DNA from: an uncultured Collinsella sp.
Lineage (GTDB): Bacteria; Actinomycetota; Coriobacteriia; Coriobacteriales; Coriobacteriaceae
Direction: 5' to 3'
DNA length: 12,251 nt
Assembly (NCBI GenBank): GCA_900552735.1
Contig: USBA01000040.1
Coordinates: 1-12,251 of the forward strand
Below, piece by piece: positions 5,934-12,133 of this stretch. Both the position numbers and the translations under genes were made by a program. The stretch's first letter is position 1. The number at the start of each line of letters is the position of its first letter. The notes under the pieces are model-generated. The model worked only from the letters and a program-made list of their open reading frames with translations. It had not been told where the DNA came from and did no database searches.

Positions 5934-6731
5934 CTACTCGGCGAGCAGGCGACGCAGCTCTTCTTCGACCGTGCGCACGTAACGGACGCGGTCGTTGATG
6001 CCGCGCATGGTGGGGTTGCAGTTCTCCATCAGATAGGGATGGCCCACGACGTTGAGCATGTCGCGATCGTTTTCGTTATCGCCAAACGCCATCATCTCAT
6101 CGGGCGAAATACCCAAGGCACGACCGTAATCGGCAAGCGCGGAACCCTTACCCGAATCAAAGCCGATAAAGTCGGTCCATTCGGTTCCCGACGTCATCAC
6201 ATCGACCCGGTCGCTAAAGCGACGCACAAAATACTCCAGCGCCGCCGGCTGCTCTGTCTCGGGCGTTTGAAACGCAATCTTAATGACATCCTCGTCAATG
6301 TCCTCGGGACGGTCGACCACCGCCACATCGCAATGGACCTCGTAACGCAAATGGTCGACGAACGCATCGTTGCCGCTTATGGTGTAGAGGTGCCCCTCGC
6401 AGGAAAGGGTTACATCGGCATGGGGGTAGGCGACTACGGCATTCGCGATATCCATCGCCAGGTCACGCCCCATAGAGCGCTTGACAACGGCACGCCCCTC
6501 GCTCATGACCAGGGCGCCGTTTTCGCACACATAGACAAGCTCGTCTGCCACCGGGGCAAACTGGTAGCGCAAACTCGCATATTGACGGCCACTCGCCGGC
6601 ATAAACACAATGCCGCGACGGTGCAGCTCGTCGATGAGCTCAAATGCCTCGGGGCGTGGCTCGCGCTCCCCCGGATGCAGCAACGTGCCATCCAAATCGC
6701 AGGCGATCAGCTTGATTCCCTCAAGACCCAT
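5934..6731 (-). CDS. HAD-superfamily hydrolase, Cof type
   Basis: This 265-residue protein has the HAD motifs in order. Motif I is IACDLDGTLL, with nucleophile D12 and general acid D14. Motif II is PASGRQ. Motif III is K195 in GKGSALADYGRALGI, and motif IV is FGDNENDRDML with D218 and D222. The long insert between motifs II and III is the C2B cap typical of Cof/YbiV/YidA phosphatases, cytoplasmic enzymes that dephosphorylate sugar phosphates, FMN or PLP, often with loose specificity. The substrate is unknown. I start it at ATG 6731, where GGGGGA lies just upstream; a TTG at 6743 in frame is less likely. It follows the UreE-like gene on the same strand after an 81-base gap holding a 14-bp hairpin, so it may be a separate transcript. 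It converges with the PerR-like gene. Confidence 0.9.
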   Translation of the reverse strand: MGLEGIKLIACDLDGTLLHPGEREPRPEAFELIDELHRRGIVFMPASGRQYASLRYQFAPVADELVYVCENGALVMSEGRAVVKRSMGRDLAMDIANAVVAYPHADVTLSCEGHLYTISGNDAFVDHLRYEVHCDVAVVDRPEDIDEDVIKIAFQTPETEQPAALEYFVRRFSDRVDVMTSGTEWTDFIGFDSGKGSALADYGRALGISPDEMMAFGDNENDRDMLNVVGHPYLMENCNPTMRGINDRVRYVRTVEEELRRLLAE

Positions 6732-6760
6732 ATGTTCCCCCAAAGCATCCCATCAACAGC

Positions 6761-6799
6761 AAGACGGACTTTGAATAGTTGCCTCTCAAAGTCCGTCTT
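6761..6799 (-). terminator. Long hairpin after the UreE-like gene, probable terminator
   Basis: A perfect 14-bp stem pairs 6761-6774 with 6786-6799 around an 11-base loop. It starts 14 bases after the stop codon of the UreE-like gene. In the minus direction only CTT then GCTGTT follows, so there is no proper U-tract. High-GC bacteria often use such hairpins for termination or 3' end protection. Confidence 0.55.
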
Positions 6800-6812
6800 A
6801 CGCATACGCACG

Positions 6813-7391
6813 TTAGCCGCGCGCCTTCTTTACGATCGTAAAGTCTGGAGCCATACTCACAACAACATCCGCCGTGCTCGATGCAAAGCGTCGACTGGCA
6901 TCGAGCTCGCGTGTGACCACCGAGAGCCGAACGCCCTCGATGCCCCGGAGCATGCGACCCAAAACCGGTTGCACCGGCGTATACATGCGCACGGTATGCT
7001 CGTCCGAGTCACCCCGGAAGAGCGGCGCGTGCATATTGCCGATCTCCCAGCACGCATGCGCGAGCGCAATCGGATCCATGCGGTCGACTTCGACCAAATA
7101 GACCTCGGCACTGCGCAGGCGCACGACAACCACTACGGGCACCGTGCCCGTGCGGTCGATAGCGAGCACGTCGCCGTCGGCAAGGCGTTCGCCATCAGCG
7201 GCATCCAGCCGGACATTCACCGTGCGCCCCAGCTCCGTCACGCCCACAAACGTGCGCGTATCAGCCTGGTCCCAATCGAGTAGCAGCTCGTCAACCTCAA
7301 AAATGCCACCCATCTCCCGACGAAGCAGGAGTTCATAGGACGGGTCGTTGAGATTTCCCAAGCGCTCCGTAGCTACCAGGTCCCCGGACAT
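6813..7391 (-). CDS. UreE-like protein (urease nickel-chaperone family), orphan
   Basis: UreE proteins bind nickel as dimers and hand it to the urease assembly complex. Two regions match. GERLADGDVLAIDRTGTVPVVVVV with the following LVEV lines up with the UreE N-domain segment LLRGGDVLSNEEG. MDPIALAHACWEIGNMHAPLF lines up with Klebsiella DPFMLAKACYHLGNRHVPLQ. The single essential dimer-interface nickel ligand (His96 in Klebsiella) is kept as H121 in GNMHAPL. A later MLRGIEGVRLSVV also fits. The His-rich C-terminal tail and the usual HHDH segment are missing. The start is ATG 7391, using GAGG in the last codons of the upstream slyD-like gene; only 3 bases separate that stop from this ATG, so the two are translationally coupled. 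No urease subunits or UreDFG lie in the window. It may supply nickel to another enzyme or have lost metal transfer. The family call is fairly secure, the role is not. Confidence 0.75.
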   Translation of the reverse strand: MSGDLVATERLGNLNDPSYELLLRREMGGIFEVDELLLDWDQADTRTFVGVTELGRTVNVRLDAADGERLADGDVLAIDRTGTVPVVVVVRLRSAEVYLVEVDRMDPIALAHACWEIGNMHAPLFRGDSDEHTVRMYTPVQPVLGRMLRGIEGVRLSVVTRELDASRRFASSTADVVVSMAPDFTIVKKARG

Positions 7392-7394
7392 CAA

Positions 7395-7823
7395 CTAGTC
7401 CTCGACCTCGACGAGCTCGATATCAAAGTTGAGATCCTTGCCGGCGAGCTCGTGATTGGCGTCAAGCGTCACGGCCTCGGGCGTCACGTCGATGACGACG
7501 GCGGGGACAGGCATGCCGCTCGGCGTGGACAGGAAGAGCTTCATGCCCTTCTCGATCTGCTCGATGTTGGGAACCTGCTCGGCCGGGAAGGTGATAACCA
7601 TCTCGGGATTGTGCTCACCGTAGGCATCGGCCGCAGGAATGTGTACGGACTTCTTCTCGCCCACCTGCATATCGATAACGGCGGCGTCGAAGCCCTTGAT
7701 CATCTGACCGGCACCGCAGGTGAACTCCAGCGGCTCGCCGCGATCGTAGGAGCTATCGAACTGCGTGCCGTCGTCGAGCGTGCCACGATAATGGGTCTTG
7801 ACCTTCTTGCCCTGGTTGGACAT
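7395..7823 (-). CDS. SlyD-type FKBP peptidyl-prolyl isomerase
   Basis: The 142-residue protein is a cytoplasmic FKBP-type prolyl isomerase and folding chaperone of the SlyD subgroup. The FKBP half-domain at 1-68 includes KVKTHYRGTLDDGTQFDSS and the active-site loop GAGQMIKGFDAAVIDMQVGEKK. The chaperone insert-in-flap domain spans about 69-120. The C-terminal strand contains DANHELAGKDLNFDIELVEV, a very typical SlyD ending. It stops at VED, so the Cys/His-rich metal-binding tail that lets E. coli SlyD donate nickel to hydrogenase is absent. The start is ATG 7823, with GGAGG 5 bases upstream; the ten upstream in-frame codons run through that site and were rejected. The UreE-like gene follows directly. 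The leader has a 6-bp GGCGGC/GCCGCC hairpin (7842-7864) of unknown effect. Confidence 0.92.
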   Translation of the reverse strand: MSNQGKKVKTHYRGTLDDGTQFDSSYDRGEPLEFTCGAGQMIKGFDAAVIDMQVGEKKSVHIPAADAYGEHNPEMVITFPAEQVPNIEQIEKGMKLFLSTPSGMPVPAVVIDVTPEAVTLDANHELAGKDLNFDIELVEVED

Positions 7824-7881
7824 GGTAACCTCCGTAATAAGGGCGGCGCACAACGCGGGCCGCCGTGAACATATGGCGCTA

Positions 7882-7902
7882 ACTATACCCTAGTCATACA
7901 AT
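7882..7902. promoter_or_regulatory. Divergent promoter region between the slyD-like and M19 genes
   Basis: On the minus strand TATAGT (7882-7887) is a good -10 box for the slyD-like gene. On the plus strand TACAAT (7897-7902) is a good -10 for the dipeptidase, 41 bases before its ATG. Neither has a clear -35 at 17 bases. The two boxes lie only 9 bases apart, so polymerases would compete. Confidence 0.4.
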
Positions 7903-7943
7903 TCAAAGACAGTTTGCAAAGAAACGCTGCAACCGGAGGAACC

Positions 7944-8957
7944 ATGGCATATCCCGTATTTGACTTACATTGCGACACTGCCGACCGCATCGGCTGGACC
8001 ACGCTCGATCTCGACCTGCGCTTTACCGCGGGCACCGACGGCTATTTCCCCGGCGACGAGACGCATCCGCAGGATTTCGACCTTATCGAGGGCAACGCCT
8101 GCGCCATCTCGCTCGCAAAGATCGGCAACACGCCGTGGGCACAGTGCTTCGCCACGTTTGTCCCCGACGAGATTCCCACCGCCCACGCCGCGCGCTTCCA
8201 GGCGCAAATCATGGCGCATATGAGCGGCCAGGCCATGCTCAACCACGACCGCATGGTCAATGTGCGCAGCGCCGCAGACATTCGCCCCGCGCTCAAAGAC
8301 GGCAAGGTCGCCTGCATCCACACCATCGAAAACGCCACGTTCTTTGCCGAGGACCCCGCGCTGATCGAGGTACTCAAGAGCCTGGGCGTACTCATGTCAT
8401 CGCTCAGCTGGAACGCGCAGGGACCGCTCGCGAGCGGCCACGACACCCACGCCGGCCTCACCGCCGCTGGCATCGAGGCGCTTACGCAGATGGAGCACGC
8501 CGGCATGGTGCTCGACGTCTCCCACCTCAACGATGAGTGCTTTGACGAGGTTGTCGCCCACGCCACGCGCCCCTTCGTCGCCAGCCACTCCAACTCCCGT
8601 GCGGTTTGCGGCGTCAAACGCAACCTCACCGACGACCAGTTCCGCACCATTCGCGACATGGGCGGCATCGTCGGCCTCAACTACTGCAGCGAGTTCCTTT
8701 CCAACGACGCAACCGACAAGACCGCCGCAGACGTCACCTTCGACCAGCTGGCGGCACATATCGAGCATTGGCTCGACCTGGGCGGCGAAAATGTCATCGC
8801 GCTCGGCGGCGACTGGGACGGCGCCACGGTACCCGCTTTCCTCTCCGATGCCAGCATGATGCCCGAGTTCCAGAACATGCTCTCCAAGCACTTTGGCAAG
8901 ACCGTGATGCAAAAGCTCTGCAGCGACAACGCGCTTGCCTTCTTTGAGCGTTATTAA
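7944..8957 (+). CDS. M19-family (membrane dipeptidase-like) zinc dipeptidase
   Basis: This 337-residue metallopeptidase matches the renal dipeptidase family, which cleaves dipeptides including D-amino-acid forms using two zinc ions. All ligands have counterparts: H9 and D11 in the opening FDLHCDT, E129 in CIHTIENA, H194 in LDVSH and H215 in SHSNSRAVC. The substrate-contact aspartate is in GGDWDG (D290). Family features SSLSWNAQGPLASG and GGIVGLNYCSEFL are also present. There is no signal peptide or membrane anchor, so despite the family name this is a cytoplasmic enzyme, probably recycling peptides or peptidoglycan-derived dipeptides. The start is ATG 7944 with GGAGG 5 bases upstream. A 13-bp hairpin after the stop (8975-9008) probably ends the transcript or partly insulates the next gene. 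Confidence 0.93.
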   Translation: MAYPVFDLHCDTADRIGWTTLDLDLRFTAGTDGYFPGDETHPQDFDLIEGNACAISLAKIGNTPWAQCFATFVPDEIPTAHAARFQAQIMAHMSGQAMLNHDRMVNVRSAADIRPALKDGKVACIHTIENATFFAEDPALIEVLKSLGVLMSSLSWNAQGPLASGHDTHAGLTAAGIEALTQMEHAGMVLDVSHLNDECFDEVVAHATRPFVASHSNSRAVCGVKRNLTDDQFRTIRDMGGIVGLNYCSEFLSNDATDKTAADVTFDQLAAHIEHWLDLGGENVIALGGDWDGATVPAFLSDASMMPEFQNMLSKHFGKTVMQKLCSDNALAFFERY

Positions 8958-8974
8958 TTTCACATCCCTTGAGC

Positions 8975-9008
8975 GGGCCGGCATGTCAAGCGATCGACAT
9001 GCCGGCCC
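8975..9008 (+). terminator. GC-rich hairpin after the M19 dipeptidase gene
   Basis: A perfect 13-bp stem pairs 8975-8987 with 8996-9008 with an 8-base loop, 17 bases after the dipeptidase stop. It is followed by ATCCCC, not a U-tract. It could end transcription in the I-shaped style of high-GC bacteria, or act as an intercistronic stabiliser before the metalloprotease gene 23 bases downstream. Confidence 0.5.
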
Positions 9009-9031
9009 ATCCCCAATCTGAAGGATCACTT

Positions 9032-9808
9032 TTGACGCAGCAGTTTACGATTTCCGTATCCCGACCGGATGGGACGCCCATCCCCGTCGTCGTTACCAAA
9101 AAGCGCGTCAAAAACTTCAACCTACGCGTCACATCAAGCGGTGAGGTCCACGCCAGCGCACCGCTCGGCGCCAGCCGCGAGCGTATCGAAGCGTTTGTGA
9201 AGCGCAACAGCGCCTGGATTATCGGCAGACTTGCCCAGCGCGAGCAACGTCAGGCGACGGCGAGAGAGCCGCTCAGTCCCTCGTCCATCATTGCACTTTG
9301 GGGCAAGCCCATCACGGTACAGGATGCGCTCGATCACAACTTTGCATCACCCGCACCGCGACCCAAGCAGGCTACCTTCGCAAGTTTTATGGGTACCGAT
9401 GAATCGGACGAAGGCCCGCAGGCAAAGCGGCACGCAATCCTCGACGGCCTAACGTCCGATGAGCTCCAAGCCCACATCGACCAGCTCTATACGTCCGAAG
9501 TCACATCGGCGCTACGCGATATGGTGCACGCATACGAAATCGCAATGGGTGTCGCCGTTTCCCGCGTTTCCGTACGCAGCATGAAAACGCGTTGGGGCTC
9601 CTGCACGCCCAAATCCGGCGCCGTTCGCATCGCACGAGAACTTGCCGCCTACCCCGTCGAATGCCTCGACATGGTTGTCGCCCACGAGCTCGTCCACTTG
9701 CTCGAGCCAAGCCACAATCAGCGGTTCCACGCCCTCCTCGACACGTACTGCCCCAACAACAGAGCTCTGTCGCAGCGGCTCAAAAAACCGCCCATAGAGA
9801 CGTATTAG
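9032..9808 (+). CDS. YgjP/DUF45-type zinc metallopeptidase
   Basis: The 258-residue product belongs to the YgjP-like (SprT/WLM-related) metallopeptidase family. The N-terminal beta-rich domain includes VVTKKRVKNFNLRVTSSGEVHASAP. The C-terminal half carries the family signature SMKTRWGSCTPKSG (about 183-196) and the zinc site VVAHELVHLLEPSHNQRFH, with H218, E219 and H222 as HExxH and H228 downstream. A low-complexity stretch of about 45 residues (about 95-140) separates the two halves, making it longer than E. coli YgjP (about 165). The substrate of this family is not well known. I start it at TTG 9032, preceded by AAGGA at 9021-9025; an earlier in-frame TTG at 8969 lies inside the hairpin region with no ribosome site. 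It converges with folB, with 6 bases between stops. Confidence 0.85.
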   Translation: MTQQFTISVSRPDGTPIPVVVTKKRVKNFNLRVTSSGEVHASAPLGASRERIEAFVKRNSAWIIGRLAQREQRQATAREPLSPSSIIALWGKPITVQDALDHNFASPAPRPKQATFASFMGTDESDEGPQAKRHAILDGLTSDELQAHIDQLYTSEVTSALRDMVHAYEIAMGVAVSRVSVRSMKTRWGSCTPKSGAVRIARELAAYPVECLDMVVAHELVHLLEPSHNQRFHALLDTYCPNNRALSQRLKKPPIETY

Positions 9809-9814
9809 AACCGG

Positions 9815-10300
9815 TTAGCGCACGCGCTCGATCTCGACGCCGCAGCTTGCCAGGGGAAGACCGACGGGCGCCCAAGGCTTATCGAGCTTAACACGCACGC
9901 CAAGCAGCAAGGGGTAACGACGTAGTAGCATCGAGGCCACACCCTCGGCCGCGGCCTCGATGAGCTTAAACGTATGCTCGCGCAGATAGCCGTCGACATC
10001 GTGGCACACCGAGCCGTAATCAATCGAGGCATCCAGGTTATCGTGCTCCCCTGCCGCGCGCAGGTCGGCATAGAGCACCAAGGACACGACAAACTTCTGC
10101 CCCAGGGCGTTCTCCTCGGGATACACGCCGTGGTTGGCAAAGACCTCGAGACCGTCGATAGTAATGCGGTCGGCATGGCGCAGGTCGTCATAGCTCACAT
10201 GAGGCACTGCCGTTGCGGTGGAAATCTCGCCCCTGCCACGACGGGCGAGCTCGGCGCCCTCGGTCTTGGTTGCATTCTCAGGTAGCTTTTTGTTAGTCAT
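9815..10300 (-). CDS. folB: Dihydroneopterin aldolase
   Basis: FolB splits 7,8-dihydroneopterin into 6-hydroxymethyl-7,8-dihydropterin and glycolaldehyde in folate synthesis. Residues 44-161 match the domain of about 118 residues. ITIDGLEVFANHGVYPEENALGQKFVVSLVL holds the catalytic glutamate in PEEN. IDYGSVCHDV follows, and the C-terminal VKLDKPWAPVGLP holds the catalytic lysine K141. The first 43 residues (MTNKKLPENATKTEGAELAR onward) are an extra charged extension with no match I recognise. The ATG at 10300 has AAGGAGA 8 bases upstream and no internal Met precedes the domain, so the extension seems real. It is the last gene of the folE, HD protein, folB run, 43 bases after the HD gene. No FolP or FolK is in the window. 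Confidence 0.93.
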   Translation of the reverse strand: MTNKKLPENATKTEGAELARRGRGEISTATAVPHVSYDDLRHADRITIDGLEVFANHGVYPEENALGQKFVVSLVLYADLRAAGEHDNLDASIDYGSVCHDVDGYLREHTFKLIEAAAEGVASMLLRRYPLLLGVRVKLDKPWAPVGLPLASCGVEIERVR

Positions 10301-10343
10301 CGCGATCGTCTCCTTCGTTCAGAACCCCGACCGCGCATACCGA

Positions 10344-10925
10344 CTACACGCGAATCGACAGGTTCTTTTTATCATCGCTCCAGTTGCAGGCATTGCGCGC
10401 AGGGCATGCAAAGCAGGCGCGCGACGCTTTGTCGGCTGCATAAAGCAGACGCTCAAGCGGCTGGCTGTTCACGCGCAGCTTTCGATGACCCAGAATGGCC
10501 GTCTTAATGGCTGCGGCATCTGCCGGCTCAAACGCCACGTCTTCGGGCATGCCGCCGAGAATCGCATCAGCGACGCGTTCGCTTGCAACATCATGGGATA
10601 TACCCGATTCATACTGTTCATCTTTGCCGATATCGTGAAGAAGTGCCGTGGCATAGATGACCTCGCGGTCAAATTCGAGTTGCTCCTCAAGATTCTTGAT
10701 CCACATAATGCGCGCGACATCCAGCAGATGGTCAATACCGTGGCGGCAAAAGATGCGCCCCGATTCCAACTGCGCAATGTTGCCCAGATGCCGCCGGAAC
10801 AGCCCGTTGGCACAGATGTAGTCAATGCGAGGCATGGCACCAAAGGGGGTCAGGCCCGAAGCCATAAAGCCACGACGCGGCGTTCCCTCATCGGTCTTCG
10901 ATGCAAAGTCGTTGACGACCCTCAT
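10344..10925 (-). CDS. HD-domain phosphohydrolase in the folate cluster
   Basis: The 193-residue protein has the HD-superfamily metal motif: H62 and H66 in CRHGIDHLLDV, the H97-D98 pair in ALLHDIGKD, H111 in GISHDV and D165 in YAADKASR. After the last Asp comes a cysteine group CFACPARNACNW (C171, C174, C180), which I associate with small HD proteins found beside folE in Clostridia and relatives. It starts 2 bases after folE stops and precedes folB, so it is almost surely co-translated with folate enzymes. FolE makes dihydroneopterin triphosphate and FolB needs dihydroneopterin, so three phosphates must be removed, a step done by NudB-type Nudix enzymes plus a phosphatase in E. coli. The archaeal pterin enzyme MptB is also an HD protein. 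A role in this step is inference. Confidence 0.88.
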   Translation of the reverse strand: MRVVNDFASKTDEGTPRRGFMASGLTPFGAMPRIDYICANGLFRRHLGNIAQLESGRIFCRHGIDHLLDVARIMWIKNLEEQLEFDREVIYATALLHDIGKDEQYESGISHDVASERVADAILGGMPEDVAFEPADAAAIKTAILGHRKLRVNSQPLERLLYAADKASRACFACPARNACNWSDDKKNLSIRV

Positions 10926-10927
10926 GG

Positions 10928-11485
10928 TTAGCGGCCCAGCATCCTAAAGAATCGCTCCTCGAGCGACGGATCAGTCTCAAAGACACCGCGACGAGCAAGC
11001 GTTACGGTCTTGGCGCCGGGCTTTTGCACGCCGCGCATGGTCATGCACATATGCTCAGCTTCCATCATCACAATCGCTCCTTGGGGAGCAAGATATTCCA
11101 TGAGGGCATCAGCAACCTGTGCACACAGCTTCTCCTGCAGCTGCAGGCGACGGGCATAGACCTCAACCGTGCGAGCGAGCTTAGAGAGTCCGGCAACGCG
11201 ACCGTTAGGGATATAGCCGATCGCAGCCTTGCCGTAAAACGGCAGCAGATGGTGTTCGCACAGCGAGTAAAACGTAATGTCGCGCTCGACAACCAAATCG
11301 TTCGAAGCGACGGCAAAGGTTTTGGACAGGTGCTCCTCGGCGCTCTGGTCCATGCCGCCGGCAATCTCACCATACATGCGGGCGACGCGCGCCGGCGTCT
11401 CCAGCAGGCCCTCACGAGTTGGGTCCTCGCCCATGCCCTCAAGCAACAGCCTTATGGCGGCCTCGACTTTTTCCTGATTGACCAT
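10928..11485 (-). CDS. folE: GTP cyclohydrolase I (type IA)
   Basis: FolE converts GTP into 7,8-dihydroneopterin triphosphate and formate, the first step of folate synthesis, as a homodecamer. The 185-residue product has the full family core: GLLETPARVARMYGEI, then ITFYSLCEHHLLPFYGKAAIGYIPNGRVAGLSKLAR, then EAEHMCMTMRGVQKPGAKTVT. The zinc ligands C76, H79 and C147 are present, so this is the zinc-dependent type rather than FolE2. The ATG at 11485 has GAGG 5 bases upstream. It leads the folE, HD, folB unit, 66 bases after nrdG on the same strand. The gap holds a weak TACCAT -10 box. Confidence 0.96.
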   Translation of the reverse strand: MVNQEKVEAAIRLLLEGMGEDPTREGLLETPARVARMYGEIAGGMDQSAEEHLSKTFAVASNDLVVERDITFYSLCEHHLLPFYGKAAIGYIPNGRVAGLSKLARTVEVYARRLQLQEKLCAQVADALMEYLAPQGAIVMMEAEHMCMTMRGVQKPGAKTVTLARRGVFETDPSLEERFFRMLGR

Positions 11486-11519
11486 CTGGGCCTCACTTTT
11501 CCGATTTTGCGTTCGCGCT

Positions 11520-11525
11520 ATGGTA
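11520..11525 (-). promoter_or_regulatory. Possible -10 box for folE
   Basis: TACCAT on the minus strand in the context GGTACCATAGCGC lies 34 bases upstream of the folE ATG, in the nrdG-folE gap. There is no recognisable -35, so read-through from nrdG is an equally good explanation. Confidence 0.25.
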
Positions 11526-11551
11526 CCACGCCCTCCGACATCGGCCGCAAG

Positions 11552-12133
11552 CTACATAGTATGGGTCGAATAGACCGGATCGTCCCGCCAAAGCTCCACA
11601 GCGTCGCAAAGCGCAACGCCCTCGCGCGCAGCACGGGCGCGCGTGGCGTTCATATCAATCACGCGCTGATTGCTCGAGCCCCTAAAGCGCAACGAGATAT
11701 CGTACAGATCCTGAACGAACGGGCCGTCCACCAACATGTCGAGGCAGGCGAGAATGCGGTCCGTCACCTCGGTATGATGACGACCGCCCGGCATAAGTTC
11801 CTCAAGCACGTCGCCGGTAAAGCACCAAATGGTCTTCCCCGACTCCACAGGATAGGCAGCACGCACGCGTTCGATAAATTCAACGAGACCCGCCTGATTC
11901 TCGGGCTCCATCGGCTCCCCGCCCAGAATCGTCAGTCCATCAATAAAGGGATGGTCGAGACTCTCGATAATCTTATCCTCGACGGCGCGATCGAATGGCT
12001 CGCCCGCGGCAAAGTCCCACGCGACGGAGTTAAAGCAGTTCTTGCACCCACGACGGCACCCACTCACAAACAGAGAAGTACGAACACCTTCCCCATCAGC
12101 AATGTCGAAATACTTAATGTTCGCGTAGTTCAT
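11552..12133 (-). CDS. nrdG: Anaerobic ribonucleotide reductase-activating protein (radical SAM)
   Basis: NrdG uses a [4Fe-4S] cluster and S-adenosylmethionine to place the glycyl radical on NrdD, letting the cell make deoxyribonucleotides without oxygen. The 193-residue product has the CxxxCxxC cluster motif C26-RRG-C30-KN-C33 and the preceding DGEGVRTSLFVSGC typical of NrdG. It also has the radical SAM GGEP motif (TILGGEPMEPENQ, about 68-80), and LDMLVDGPFVQ and LRFRGSSNQRVID, which are NrdG hallmarks. I start it at ATG 12133, where AGGAAGG lies 6 bases upstream; an extended frame begins further up but runs through that site. The partner nrdD would be expected on the upstream side, beyond the window edge, and no clear end of it is seen in the last 118 bases. 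Confidence 0.95.
   Translation of the reverse strand: MNYANIKYFDIADGEGVRTSLFVSGCRRGCKNCFNSVAWDFAAGEPFDRAVEDKIIESLDHPFIDGLTILGGEPMEPENQAGLVEFIERVRAAYPVESGKTIWCFTGDVLEELMPGGRHHTEVTDRILACLDMLVDGPFVQDLYDISLRFRGSSNQRVIDMNATRARAAREGVALCDAVELWRDDPVYSTHTM

Noticed and set aside
6732..6743. TTG start at 6743 for the HAD hydrolase
   Set aside because: The GGGGGA ribosome site lies inside the added codons and serves ATG 6731.
5919..7283. 454-codon open frame on the plus strand
   Set aside because: It is antisense to the HAD and UreE-like genes, has no ribosome site, and crosses the hairpin at 6761-6799. The minus-strand products have clear family motifs.
6813..7391. A urease operon
   Set aside because: Only a UreE-like protein is present. 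No UreABC or UreDFG homologue is visible in the neighbouring genes.
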